64,000 bases of DNA from JASMHC01 sp964453855 (GTDB lineage: Bacteria > Pseudomonadota > Alphaproteobacteria > Rhodobacterales > Rhodobacteraceae), in assembly GCA_964453855.1 (NCBI GenBank), contig CAYVRN010000007.1, positions 1-64,000 on the forward strand, read 5' to 3'. This document shows positions 8,922 through 17,645 of this stretch, piece by piece (the stretch's first letter is position 1; each line of letters begins with the position of its first letter). The position numbers and the translations under genes are program-made. Below the pieces are notes generated by a model. It worked only from the letters and a program-made list of their open reading frames with translations, searched no databases and had not been told where the DNA came from.

Positions 8922-9712
8922 AATCAGCCCAATGGTCTGATTTACGTGAGCGTGTCATTTCAGGCGTTGTTTTGGCAATACTAGGACTGACGTCAGCTAT
9001 CATAGGCGGCAATGCGTTTGGTCTTTTCGTATCCGTGATTTGCGGAGCAATGATTTGGGAACTTTTTAATCTGTCATCAAAGGGCAGGGTATTTCCTTTG
9101 GTTGCTGCTTTGATCGTAGGTCTGTGTTTGTATTTTTTGCCCGCAGGTTCTTGGGGATCGATCACAATCCTATTTCTAGTCGTCCCGATATCGGCATTTA
9201 TCGCAGCCCAAAATCACAAAGTACGTGTCTTTCTTTTCGCAATTATGATCTCTGCATCAGGATTGGTTCTGGATATTCTTCGCAATGATCAGGGGCTATA
9301 CTGGCTTTTATGGCTGGTCATGATTGTCATTGCCTCTGATGTCGCCGGCTATTTCGGCGGGAGGCTTATGGGCGGCCCGAAATTTTGGCCGTCTCTCAGC
9401 CCCAAGAAAACCTGGTCAGGCACTGCTTCGGGCTGGATCGCCGCAGCATTGGTTGGATTAGTTTTTGATACTGCCAATGCTGTACTGTTTGTTGCGTTAA
9501 GCGTTTTGGTCGCTTTCGCATCCCAGATGGGCGACATCGCGGAAAGCGCTTTGAAGCGAAAGTTCGAGATTAAAGACAGTTCTAATCTGATCCCAGGGCA
9601 TGGGGGCTTTCTGGATCGTTTTGATGCCATGATTGCTGCAGCGTTGGTTGTTGGAGCGATGAGCTTTGTATTGCCCGAGGGGCTTGATCTTTTCCAGCTG
9701 GAATGGCGATGA
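8918..9712 (+). CDS. cdsA: Phosphatidate cytidylyltransferase
   Basis: Makes CDP-diacylglycerol, the precursor of all glycerophospholipids, in the inner membrane. The 264 residues contain about seven hydrophobic segments and the family signature SALKRKFEIKDSSNLIPGHG followed by GFLDRFDAM at the C-terminal end. It is coupled to uppS by an ATGA overlap and to dxr by another short overlap. Confidence 0.95.
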   Translation: MKSAQWSDLRERVISGVVLAILGLTSAIIGGNAFGLFVSVICGAMIWELFNLSSKGRVFPLVAALIVGLCLYFLPAGSWGSITILFLVVPISAFIAAQNHKVRVFLFAIMISASGLVLDILRNDQGLYWLLWLVMIVIASDVAGYFGGRLMGGPKFWPSLSPKKTWSGTASGWIAAALVGLVFDTANAVLFVALSVLVAFASQMGDIAESALKRKFEIKDSSNLIPGHGGFLDRFDAMIAAALVVGAMSFVLPEGLDLFQLEWR

Positions 9713-10884
9713 GTAAACGGATCACAATCCTGGGTGCGACAGGATCTATTGGGCAAAGCACCATTGACCTCGTTCGACGCGATCGTAATGCCTATCAAGT
9801 AGTGGCCCTTACCGGCGAAAATAACATCGCCCGACTTGCTAAGGACGCAATTGATTTAAATGCTGAAATTGCAGTTACAGCAAACGAAGATCTATTGCCT
9901 GATCTTAAGCGAGCATTGAAAGGAACGGGGGTCGAAGCGGCGGCTGGGCGAACAGCTTTGCTAGAGGCGGCCGAGCGGGATGTGGAACTAACGATGTCCG
10001 CGATTGTCGGCGCCGCGGGATTAGAACCTGGTCTGAGGGCATTGCGCCAAGGGGCCACACTTGCCTTAGCAAATAAAGAATCCTTGGTGACTGCTGGCTC
10101 ACTCTTGCTGGATACGGCAAAAAATGTCGGTGCAACCGTTCTACCTGTAGACAGCGAGCATTCAGCGATTTTCCAGGCCTTGGTTGGTGAAGAAATAGAA
10201 GATGTCGAGCGCGTGATCATCACGGCCTCAGGTGGCGCGTTTCGAGACTGGCCGCTCGCGGACATTGCAAGTGCTACGCCCCAGCAGGCGGCCACGCATC
10301 CAAATTGGGACATGGGGCAAAGGATCACAATTGATAGTGCGTCGATGTTTAACAAGGCATTGGAAGTCATCGAGACAAAGGAATTTTTCGGTTTCACGCC
10401 CGAGCAAATTGAAGTGATTGTCCACCCTCAGTCCTTGGTGCATGCCCTTGTTGGTTTTCAAGACGGTGCGCTGATGGCACACGTAGGGCCACCGGATATG
10501 CGACATGCGATTGGCTATGCGTTACATTGGCCAAGCAGAAAAAAACTTCCGGTTGACCGGTTGGATCTTGCCAAGATCTCGCAATTAACGTTTTCGAAAC
10601 CGGATCCAAACCGATATCCGGCATTGGAACTTGCGCAGACCGTTATGCGCCAGGGCGGTCTGAGCGGAGCAGTGTTCAACGCTGCGAAAGAACAAGCGCT
10701 GGATGCATTTATTGCCGAACAAATCGGTTTCATGGATATGGCGCGCCTTGTTGAGGCCGTACTTGAGCAACTTGGGTCAAAAGATAGCCTTATTAACGAC
10801 GCGATGACGTTGGAAAACGTGAATAATGCAGAAAGCACGGCTAAACGTGTGGCGAATGAGCTGGTTTTAACCGGAGCATTTTGA
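9709..10884 (+). CDS. dxr: 1-deoxy-D-xylulose 5-phosphate reductoisomerase
   Basis: Second step of the MEP isoprenoid pathway, DXP to MEP with NADPH. Seen are the dinucleotide loop LGATGSIGQST at the N-terminus, ALANKESLVTAG, the metal-binding PVDSEHSAIFQ, the ASGGAF loop and HPNWDMGQRITIDSASMFNK. ATG 9709 overlaps the cdsA stop and gives 391 residues; an ATG two codons earlier (9703) is also possible. Together with uppS it places isoprenoid-lipid synthesis in one operon. Confidence 0.95.
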   Translation: MSKRITILGATGSIGQSTIDLVRRDRNAYQVVALTGENNIARLAKDAIDLNAEIAVTANEDLLPDLKRALKGTGVEAAAGRTALLEAAERDVELTMSAIVGAAGLEPGLRALRQGATLALANKESLVTAGSLLLDTAKNVGATVLPVDSEHSAIFQALVGEEIEDVERVIITASGGAFRDWPLADIASATPQQAATHPNWDMGQRITIDSASMFNKALEVIETKEFFGFTPEQIEVIVHPQSLVHALVGFQDGALMAHVGPPDMRHAIGYALHWPSRKKLPVDRLDLAKISQLTFSKPDPNRYPALELAQTVMRQGGLSGAVFNAAKEQALDAFIAEQIGFMDMARLVEAVLEQLGSKDSLINDAMTLENVNNAESTAKRVANELVLTGAF

Positions 10885-10908
10885 GTAACGAGCGGAGATT
10901 TTATTGTA

Positions 10909-12249
10909 ATGGACCTGATCTCGATAATCCCAAGTTTCGGAAATTTCGCGTTCACTTTGTTTGCATTTGTTATTGCGTTGATTGTAATCGTATTTGTCCA
11001 CGAGTTTGGTCACTATATTGTCGGTCGCTGGAGCGGGATTCACGCTGAAGTCTTCAGTATCGGTTTCGGGCCCGTTTTGTGGTCCCGTCAAGACAGCCAC
11101 GGAACTCGCTGGCAGGTCGCTGCCATTCCTTTTGGCGGATTCGTGAAATTTTTCGGGGATTCAAACGCGGCGAGCGACAAGGATTCGAACGTTTTCGAAA
11201 GTCTTTCCGAGGAAGAAAAACGGGCAACGATGCACGGCGCCCCTCTCTGGGCAAGGGCTGCGACTGTCGCAGCTGGTCCAATTTTCAATTTTGCTCTGGC
11301 CATCCTCGTTTTCTTTGTCCTTTCCATGTCTAAAGGTTCGGTTCGAGAACCTTTGACAATCGGCGAGTTGTTACCTTTGCCCTATGGTACGTTCGAATTG
11401 GCCGTAGGGGACGAACTTCTAGCAGTCGAAGGTAACGATATCGAAGACCTCTCAGGGATGAATGGTCTGGATAAGAAACTGCCGGTACAAGAAATTCTCG
11501 CTTACACAGTGCGTAGGGATGGAAAGATTCAGGACGTTTTAGGCCCCTATACCTTTCCACCAATGGTCAACTTCCTAGTTCCCCGAGGAGCCGCCTATGA
11601 CGCAGGGATGAAAGTAGGAGACGTCGTCACTCATATTGAAGGTAATCCGGTTTTTGCGTTCAGCCAACTCAAGGACTTTGTTGAGAATTCGAATGGTGAG
11701 CCTATTAATCTAACAGTTTGGAATGATGGCGATATTAGAGATGTGGAGCTTGCAGCTCAGCGCATGGATGAGCAGCAGGATGACGGATCATTCGTGACGA
11801 CATGGCGCATTGGTGTTGTGCTGGACTTTCTCTTTGAGCCAAAACGCGAAATGGTTTCCCCGTTCGACGCTATAAAATACGGCACAGCTCAGGTCGGAGA
11901 CATCATTCATTCCAGTTTATCCGGTCTATATCACGTCCTAACCGGGGCTATCTCGACATGTAACTTGTCCGGTCCAGTTGGCATCGCTGAAACATCGGGG
12001 GCGATGGCTAGCCAGGGGATTGATGACTATGTGTACTTCATTGCGTTTTTGTCCTCGGCAATTGGTCTGATGAACCTATTGCCCATTCCGGTCCTAGACG
12101 GTGGTCACCTTGTTTTTCATGTGTGCGAGGCTATTACCCGCCGTCCACCACCTGAAAAGGCATTCCGGTTTCTGATGTCGCTAGGTTTGACCATTGTTCT
12201 CATGTTTATGGTTTTTGCAATGACCAACGATATAGCGTGCTCGGTTTAA
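10909..12249 (+). CDS. rseP: Site-2 zinc protease RseP (EcfE type)
   Basis: Intramembrane protease that cleaves anti-sigma factors and leftover signal peptides. The 446 residues contain the zinc motif HEFGHY in the first hydrophobic segment (about residue 30), periplasmic PDZ sequence (around GAAYDAGMKVGDVVTHIEG, residue 230) and the second metal motif MNLLPIPVLDGGHLVFH near residue 390. The gene lies between dxr and bamA, the standard proteobacterial order. Confidence 0.94.
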   Translation: MDLISIIPSFGNFAFTLFAFVIALIVIVFVHEFGHYIVGRWSGIHAEVFSIGFGPVLWSRQDSHGTRWQVAAIPFGGFVKFFGDSNAASDKDSNVFESLSEEEKRATMHGAPLWARAATVAAGPIFNFALAILVFFVLSMSKGSVREPLTIGELLPLPYGTFELAVGDELLAVEGNDIEDLSGMNGLDKKLPVQEILAYTVRRDGKIQDVLGPYTFPPMVNFLVPRGAAYDAGMKVGDVVTHIEGNPVFAFSQLKDFVENSNGEPINLTVWNDGDIRDVELAAQRMDEQQDDGSFVTTWRIGVVLDFLFEPKREMVSPFDAIKYGTAQVGDIIHSSLSGLYHVLTGAISTCNLSGPVGIAETSGAMASQGIDDYVYFIAFLSSAIGLMNLLPIPVLDGGHLVFHVCEAITRRPPPEKAFRFLMSLGLTIVLMFMVFAMTNDIACSV

Positions 12250-12335
12250 ACACCGACAAGAAACCGTCTACTGCGCGCCCCTTTTTTGCCCAAATCCGTC
12301 TTTAGGATCGAGGTGTCAGAAGATAGGAGGCGACC

Positions 12336-12485
12336 ATGAGCGCTTTGGTTTCAGGTTCGAATGCATTGGCTTTTTTCGTAGGTCTAAATTGGGACCGCGT
12401 GTTGTTTTTGGCTGCTGTCTCAGGTGCATTAACGCTCGCCGCTATTGTTTTTTCTTTTGAGAGCGGTTCGTCTGTATTCATCTAA
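12336..12485 (+). CDS. Small membrane protein of 49 residues, function unknown
   Basis: An intact frame of 50 codons from ATG 12336 to TAA 12485, with an excellent ribosome site (ATAGGAGGCGACC, 5 nt spacing). The product has one or two hydrophobic stretches (about residues 9-17 and 22-40: VLFLAAVSGALTLAAIVFSF) and a short polar tail. It lies between rseP and bamA in the envelope operon. I do not recognise a family, and the call rests on the ribosome site and on codons that read as coding. Confidence 0.6.
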   Translation: MSALVSGSNALAFFVGLNWDRVLFLAAVSGALTLAAIVFSFESGSSVFI

Positions 12486-12530
12486 CTCTGAAAGACAGCA
12501 ACATTTTCTTGCCAATAGGCAGGGATCATT

Positions 12531-12559
12531 TTGACATACCTCGTTAATACCGATACCAA
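12531..12559 (+). promoter_or_regulatory. Putative sigma-70 promoter for bamA
   Basis: A perfect TTGACA (-35, 12531-12536) is followed after 17 nt by TACCAA (12554-12559, weak -10). It lies 35 nt upstream of the bamA start codon and would allow bamA transcription independent of the upstream operon. Confidence 0.4.
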
Positions 12560-12593
12560 ACTCTGGACTGGGATGTCTTAAAAGGTTGTCTTA

Positions 12594-14921
12594 ATGCGCA
12601 ATGATGCTGCATCGCGGACTATTGTCCGCGCTGAATTTCGTGACCGTTCCGAATATCGGATGTGGTTGATTTCATTTATCTTTCTGACTTTGACTGTGCT
12701 GCTTGCCAGTCCCGTCCATGCGCAATCTTTCAGATTTTCCAGCATCTCAGTCGACGGAAACGTTCGCGTTGAATACGGTACGATTCTCGCTCGGGCAGGA
12801 TTGAAGCAAAATGCCACTTATTCGGCTGCCGAGATTAATGATGCTTACCAAAATCTATCTGACACGGGTTTGTTCGAAAGCATCGAGTTTTCTCCCAACG
12901 GTAATACGCTAAACATAAGTGTGGTTGAGCGCCCAACGATCAACAGGATTGCTTTCGAGGGAAACAGCCGCATTAACAATTCCGAAATAGCATCTTTGGT
13001 GCAATCTGAGCAGGGACGAGTCTTTAATCCACTGCAAGTCGAAAAAGATGTAGCGGCCATTGCTAATGCATATCGAACAAAGGGGCGTGTCTCTGCTTCT
13101 GTTACGCCGAAGATCATTCGAAAAAGCGATAATCGCGTTGACTTGGTTTTTGAAATTTCAGAGGGCGGCGTTGTAGAAATCGAACGCCTTGGATTCGTCG
13201 GGAATACGCAGTTTTCGGATCAGCGCTTACGCCGGGTTTTAGCGACCAAACAGGCCGGTCTGTTCCGCTTCCTAGTGCAACGAGATACCTATGTGGCAGA
13301 TCGTATCGCATTTGACCGCCAGGTTTTGACCGACTTCTACCGGTCACGCGGCTACGTAGACTTTCGGGTGTTGGACGTAGAAGCGGAACTGACACGTAAC
13401 AGAGACGCATACTTTTTGACGTTCACAGTTGAAGAAGGACAGTCATATAATTTTGGGGAAATTACTGTCCGAAGCGAATATCCAAACGTTGATGCGTCAG
13501 AATATGCAAAGCTTCTGCGTTTAAAAAGCGGTGACGTTTATTCCCCTACTTCAATTGACAACGAAATTGCGCGCCTTGAGATTAAAGCGACAGACGACGA
13601 GCGCGATTTTCTACGTGTCGAACCGGTGATCAATCGGAACCCGGAAACCCAAAAGTTGGACGTGGCATTCGTTTTAAAACGTGGTAAGCGTCTCTTTATA
13701 GAACGCATCGATATTGAAGGGAACACAGCAACGCTTGATCGCGTGGTTCGTCGCCAATTTGACGCTGTTGAGGGTGACCCTTTCAATGCGCGCGAAATTC
13801 GTGAAGCGGCAGCTCGGATCAGAGCTTTGGGCTTTTTCACAAAGTCTGACGTTTCGGCACGCGCGGGAAGTTCTGCTGATAAAATGATCATCGATGTCGA
13901 TGTTGCTGAACGCGCAACGGGCTCGGTGACGTTTGGCGGAAACTACAATACGGCAACCGGCATCAGTGCCGTTGCTTCTTACAGCGAAACAAACTTTCTT
14001 GGGCGCGGTCAGGCGCTTGATTTCTCTTACTCTCGTGGTGAAAGCAACAACCGCTTGACCTTCGATTTTGCAGAACCAGCTTTCCAAGGACGAAACGTTC
14101 GGTTTGGCTTGTCCGCAGGGTATTCGGATACAAATAACGAAAACGCTTTGTACGATACGTCTACAGTAAGCTTCTCTCCGTCGCTTGGGTTTTCAATTGG
14201 CGATGAAACACGTTTGAACTTACGCTATCGTCTTGCCGATGAAAATTTGACCGATGTTACTTCGTCCTCTGCCATCCTTCTTGCAGAAGAGGGTCGCAAG
14301 ACAACGTCAGCGCTTGGTTATACTTTGACCTATGACAATCGCCGCTCTGGGCTTAATCCGGATGCTGGAGTTGTTTTCAGGGTTTCTCAGGACTTTGCAG
14401 GTCTGGGCGGGGATAATAACTATCTCAAAACCTCGGCTTTGGCCTCAGCTCAAACGACCGTTGTCGATGACAATGTCATTCTTAAGGCGACACTTGAAGG
14501 TGGGCTTTTAAACTACTTCTCGGGAAATTCTCGCGTGACAGATAGGTATTTCCTTGGTTCCCAGTACATTCGGGGTTTTGCGCCGAATGGTATCGGTCCG
14601 AGGGATGGAAATGATGCCCTTGGTGGAAACAAATTCGCCGTTGCGCGCTTGGAGGCAGAGTTCCCCATTGGTCTTCCAGAAGAATACGGCATCACCGGTG
14701 GCGTATTCTATGACGCGGGCTCGCTTTGGGACGTAGGAGCACCAGATGCACTTATGGAAACTGTTGAATCAAATGATTTCCTAGTACGTCAAGTATTGGG
14801 AGCGTCGATATTCTGGGACACTCCAATTGGTCCTTTGCGGTTTAACTGGTCAGAAATCATCGCGAAAGAAGATCAGGACAGCGAACAGTCGTTTGAATTG
14901 ACGATTTCAACCGAATTCTGA
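12594..14921 (+). CDS. bamA: Outer-membrane protein assembly factor BamA
   Basis: Central outer-membrane barrel that inserts other beta-barrel proteins. The 775-residue protein has a signal peptide ending ...LLASPVHAQ, five POTRA-like repeats (about residues 45-430, recurring GN..I and VRR motifs), and a C-terminal Omp85 barrel with the RGF motif (YFLGSQYIRGFAP) and terminal aromatic F. ATG 12594 is kept, but an in-frame ATG at 12660 directly before the hydrophobic segment would give a more usual signal peptide. The stop overlaps the next gene by 1 nt (TGATG). Confidence 0.94.
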   Translation: MRNDAASRTIVRAEFRDRSEYRMWLISFIFLTLTVLLASPVHAQSFRFSSISVDGNVRVEYGTILARAGLKQNATYSAAEINDAYQNLSDTGLFESIEFSPNGNTLNISVVERPTINRIAFEGNSRINNSEIASLVQSEQGRVFNPLQVEKDVAAIANAYRTKGRVSASVTPKIIRKSDNRVDLVFEISEGGVVEIERLGFVGNTQFSDQRLRRVLATKQAGLFRFLVQRDTYVADRIAFDRQVLTDFYRSRGYVDFRVLDVEAELTRNRDAYFLTFTVEEGQSYNFGEITVRSEYPNVDASEYAKLLRLKSGDVYSPTSIDNEIARLEIKATDDERDFLRVEPVINRNPETQKLDVAFVLKRGKRLFIERIDIEGNTATLDRVVRRQFDAVEGDPFNAREIREAAARIRALGFFTKSDVSARAGSSADKMIIDVDVAERATGSVTFGGNYNTATGISAVASYSETNFLGRGQALDFSYSRGESNNRLTFDFAEPAFQGRNVRFGLSAGYSDTNNENALYDTSTVSFSPSLGFSIGDETRLNLRYRLADENLTDVTSSSAILLAEEGRKTTSALGYTLTYDNRRSGLNPDAGVVFRVSQDFAGLGGDNNYLKTSALASAQTTVVDDNVILKATLEGGLLNYFSGNSRVTDRYFLGSQYIRGFAPNGIGPRDGNDALGGNKFAVARLEAEFPIGLPEEYGITGGVFYDAGSLWDVGAPDALMETVESNDFLVRQVLGASIFWDTPIGPLRFNWSEIIAKEDQDSEQSFELTISTEF

Positions 14922-15502
14922 TGAAAAACACGTCTTTTTATCTGGGTCTGAGCTTCTGCATCCTTGCGAGTTTCTTTGCGAGTGCAGGGCAGGCTCAGAC
15001 TGAAAGTACACCAGAATCGCAAGAGCCGCAGACAGTTGTGGTTCTTCAAAGTGCAATTCTGACCATTGATCCAGACCGTTTGTTCGCAGCTTCCTTATAC
15101 GGGCAAAAGGCGTTGGCTGACATTCGCGCAGATAGTATCCTGCTGGCGGCCGAAAATCGCGAGATTGAAGCTGCACTTTCAGATGAAGAGCTTGAGCTAA
15201 CGCAAATGCGGACAACTCTTAGCCCAGAAGAGTTTCGCCCCTTGGCCGACGCATTCGACGAAAAAGCTCAGCGTATCCGCGTCGAGCAAACGTCGAAAGC
15301 AAATGAAATCCGTTCGCGGCCAGAAATCGCGCGGCAACAGTTCATGAGAATTGCACAAGACATATTGGTTGAAATCATGAAAGAACGGCGGGCTTTGGCT
15401 ATTTTCTCGAATGACGCGGTTTTTTTGGTCGCGGATACCATCGATGTTACCGATATTGCTGTCGAGAGAATTAACGCGCTTATCGGTGACGGCATCAACT
15501 AG
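14921..15502 (+). CDS. skp: Periplasmic chaperone Skp/OmpH family
   Basis: Periplasmic holdase that escorts outer-membrane proteins to BamA. The 193 residues have a signal peptide (about 1-25, FFASAGQAQ), followed by the OmpH-type start VVLQSAILTIDPDRLFAASL and a long charged coiled-coil helix pair. Directly behind bamA, the usual place. lpxD, which often follows skp in proteobacteria, is missing here, and fabZ follows directly. Confidence 0.85.
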   Translation: MKNTSFYLGLSFCILASFFASAGQAQTESTPESQEPQTVVVLQSAILTIDPDRLFAASLYGQKALADIRADSILLAAENREIEAALSDEELELTQMRTTLSPEEFRPLADAFDEKAQRIRVEQTSKANEIRSRPEIARQQFMRIAQDILVEIMKERRALAIFSNDAVFLVADTIDVTDIAVERINALIGDGIN

Positions 15503-15574
15503 TACCATCCTATGCTTGCTGTATCGTCGTGCGCTTGCTACTCACAACAAGAACACTAATGAAGGGCTCAAGGC

Positions 15575-16042
15575 ATGTCTGACCTGAAAACCGCTGATAT
15601 CCAGTTGATCCAGCGTATTTTACCGCACCGTTATCCGTTTTTGTTGGTCGACAAGGTTGTTGACATTGACGGGTATCAGTCGGCGACGGGTATAAAGAAC
15701 GTGACCATGAACGAGCCGCATTTTCAGGGGCACTTCCCGGGTACGCCGATTATGCCAGGTATTACTATTGTCGAGGCAATGGCGCAGACGACCGGTGTGA
15801 TGGTTGGCGTTGCGCTGGACTTAGCGGACAAAGATTTGTTGATCTATTTCATGGCGATCGACAAATGCAAATTCCGCCGCAAAGTTGTTCCCGGAGACGT
15901 TCTTGAAATGAAAGTGGAAACGACCCGGGGCAAGCCCGGTGGAAAAGTCTGGAAGTTCAAAGGGGTGGCCACTGTGGATGGTGAAATGGCCGCTGAAGCC
16001 GAGTTTATAGCAATGATGGATCTGCCAGCGGATGCGGGCTGA
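15575..16042 (+). CDS. fabZ: 3-hydroxyacyl-[acyl-carrier-protein] dehydratase
   Basis: Dehydrates 3-hydroxyacyl-ACP in fatty acid elongation. The 155-residue hot-dog protein has the start motif LPHRYPFLLVDKV and the catalytic segment HFQGHFPGTPIMPGITIVEA with the conserved His and Glu. It competes with LpxA for 3-hydroxyacyl-ACP, and the two genes are adjacent, ending and starting within 2 nt of each other. Confidence 0.95.
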   Translation: MSDLKTADIQLIQRILPHRYPFLLVDKVVDIDGYQSATGIKNVTMNEPHFQGHFPGTPIMPGITIVEAMAQTTGVMVGVALDLADKDLLIYFMAIDKCKFRRKVVPGDVLEMKVETTRGKPGGKVWKFKGVATVDGEMAAEAEFIAMMDLPADAG

Positions 16043-16043
16043 A

Positions 16044-16841
16044 ATGGGTATTTCTACCTCTGCTCAAATCCACCCGAGCGCCATCGTTGAAGAGGGCGCA
16101 ATCGTGGGGGAAGGATGCGTAGTTGGGCCGTTCTGCCATGTCGGATCCAATGTTCGCTTATCCGAGAGTGTGACTTTAAAATCTCATGTTGTGGTTCAGG
16201 GACATACAACAATCGGAGACGAAACGGTCATCTATCCGTTCGCGTGTATTGGGGAAATACCTCAGGATCTGAAATTCAAGGGCGAAGAAACCCGTCTGGA
16301 AATCGGACGCCGTAATCGCATTCGTGAACACGTCACAATGAATACTGGTACCGAGGGCGGAGGCGGCCTAACCAAAATTGGTGACGATGGCCTGTTCATG
16401 GCGGGGTGTCACATCGCGCACGACTGCATTATTGGCAACAACGTCATTGTTGTAAACTCAGCTGCCATCGCTGGTCACTGTGTTCTTGATGACGACGTCA
16501 TCGTCGGGGGACTCAGCGGGGTGCACCAATTCGTTCGAATAGGAAAAGGGGCGATTATTGGTGCTGTCACGATGGTGACCAACGACGTCATTCCCTATGG
16601 CCTTGTGCAAGCGCCGCGAGGCGAGCTGGACGGTTTGAATTTGGTTGGGCTAAAGAGACGTGGCGTTTCCAGAGCAGACATTACTGCACTTCGGGCCGCA
16701 TTCCAAATGCTAGCTCAGGGCGAAGGTGCATTTCAGGATCGCGCCAAACGTTTGGGCGACGAAACCGATAGCGGGTACGTCCATGAAATCGTTGATTTTA
16801 TTATGGGATCGAGTGATCGCTCGTTCCTTACGCCGGGCTAA
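16044..16841 (+). CDS. lpxA: UDP-N-acetylglucosamine acyltransferase
   Basis: First step of lipid A synthesis: transfer of 3-hydroxyacyl from ACP to UDP-GlcNAc. The 265-residue protein shows repeated hexapeptides of a left-handed beta helix, with IAHDCIIGNN carrying the catalytic His and the SGVHQFVRIG motif, then a helical C-terminus. ATG 16044 is chosen; the frame is open from an ATG at 16032 that would overlap fabZ. The next gene starts 3 nt after the stop. Confidence 0.95.
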   Translation: MGISTSAQIHPSAIVEEGAIVGEGCVVGPFCHVGSNVRLSESVTLKSHVVVQGHTTIGDETVIYPFACIGEIPQDLKFKGEETRLEIGRRNRIREHVTMNTGTEGGGGLTKIGDDGLFMAGCHIAHDCIIGNNVIVVNSAAIAGHCVLDDDVIVGGLSGVHQFVRIGKGAIIGAVTMVTNDVIPYGLVQAPRGELDGLNLVGLKRRGVSRADITALRAAFQMLAQGEGAFQDRAKRLGDETDSGYVHEIVDFIMGSSDRSFLTPG

Positions 16842-16844
16842 GTC

Positions 16845-17645
16845 ATGGGACGTATCGGGATACTTGCCGGAGCTGGTCAATTGCCAGTTTTGCTACAGAA
16901 CAACTATCCTGATGCCTTGGTCATTACCTTTGAAGGAATGGCAAGTGACGTTCAAAATGCGCAAGTCTTTCGTTTTGAACATTTAGGCGGATTATTTGAA
17001 CTACTGACCAATCAAAACATCACACGTGTGTGCATGGTCGGTGGTTTAAGCAGACCAAAACTAGATCCTGCACTTTTCGACGATGGAATGAAGGCGATTG
17101 CACCAAGACTTGCAAGTGCAATGGCAAGTGGTGATGACGGGCTGTTAAAAACGATCATCTCAATCTTTGCAGAAAGAGGATTAAAAACCGTTGGCGTTCA
17201 CGAACTTTTACCAGAACTCACCGCGCCTGACGGCGTTTTGACGAAAGTAAAGCCAACCGATCAACACATCAACGACATAAAGCGGGCCGACGCGATACTG
17301 TCAGCTCTTTCTCCTGTGGACGTTGGCCAAGCGGTCGTGGTCGAGCATGGGATTTGCCTGGGCATCGAGACAATTCAAGGAACAGATTATCTGCTTGATC
17401 AGGTGTATTCTACCCGCTATCAACTTAGACGGGGGAAAGGTGTTTTAGTAAAACGCCCGAAGCTTGGTCAGGACCTACGTGTGGATATGCCAACGATCGG
17501 TCCTGCAACTGTGCAAAATGCAGCGCGCGCTGGACTTGCAGGTATTGCGATTTCATCTGGTTGTGTCCTTCTGGCAGATCGTACCAAACTGCTGGAAGAC
17601 GCAGATGCGCTTGGTCTTTTCGTCGTCGCAGGAGCCATGGAATGA
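16845..17645 (+). CDS. lpxI: UDP-2,3-diacylglucosamine pyrophosphatase LpxI
   Basis: Hydrolyses UDP-2,3-diacylglucosamine to lipid X, the alphaproteobacterial replacement for LpxH. The 266 residues match the LpxI (DUF1009) layout: GILAGAGQLPVLL at the N-terminus, VGGLSRPKLDP in the middle, and RGKGVLVKRPKLGQDLRVDMPTIG (shown in part by VKRPKLGQDLRVDMPTIG) in the C-terminal domain. It sits between lpxA and lpxB, which supports the assignment, and overlaps lpxB by 4 nt (ATGA). Confidence 0.93.
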   Translation: MGRIGILAGAGQLPVLLQNNYPDALVITFEGMASDVQNAQVFRFEHLGGLFELLTNQNITRVCMVGGLSRPKLDPALFDDGMKAIAPRLASAMASGDDGLLKTIISIFAERGLKTVGVHELLPELTAPDGVLTKVKPTDQHINDIKRADAILSALSPVDVGQAVVVEHGICLGIETIQGTDYLLDQVYSTRYQLRRGKGVLVKRPKLGQDLRVDMPTIGPATVQNAARAGLAGIAISSGCVLLADRTKLLEDADALGLFVVAGAME

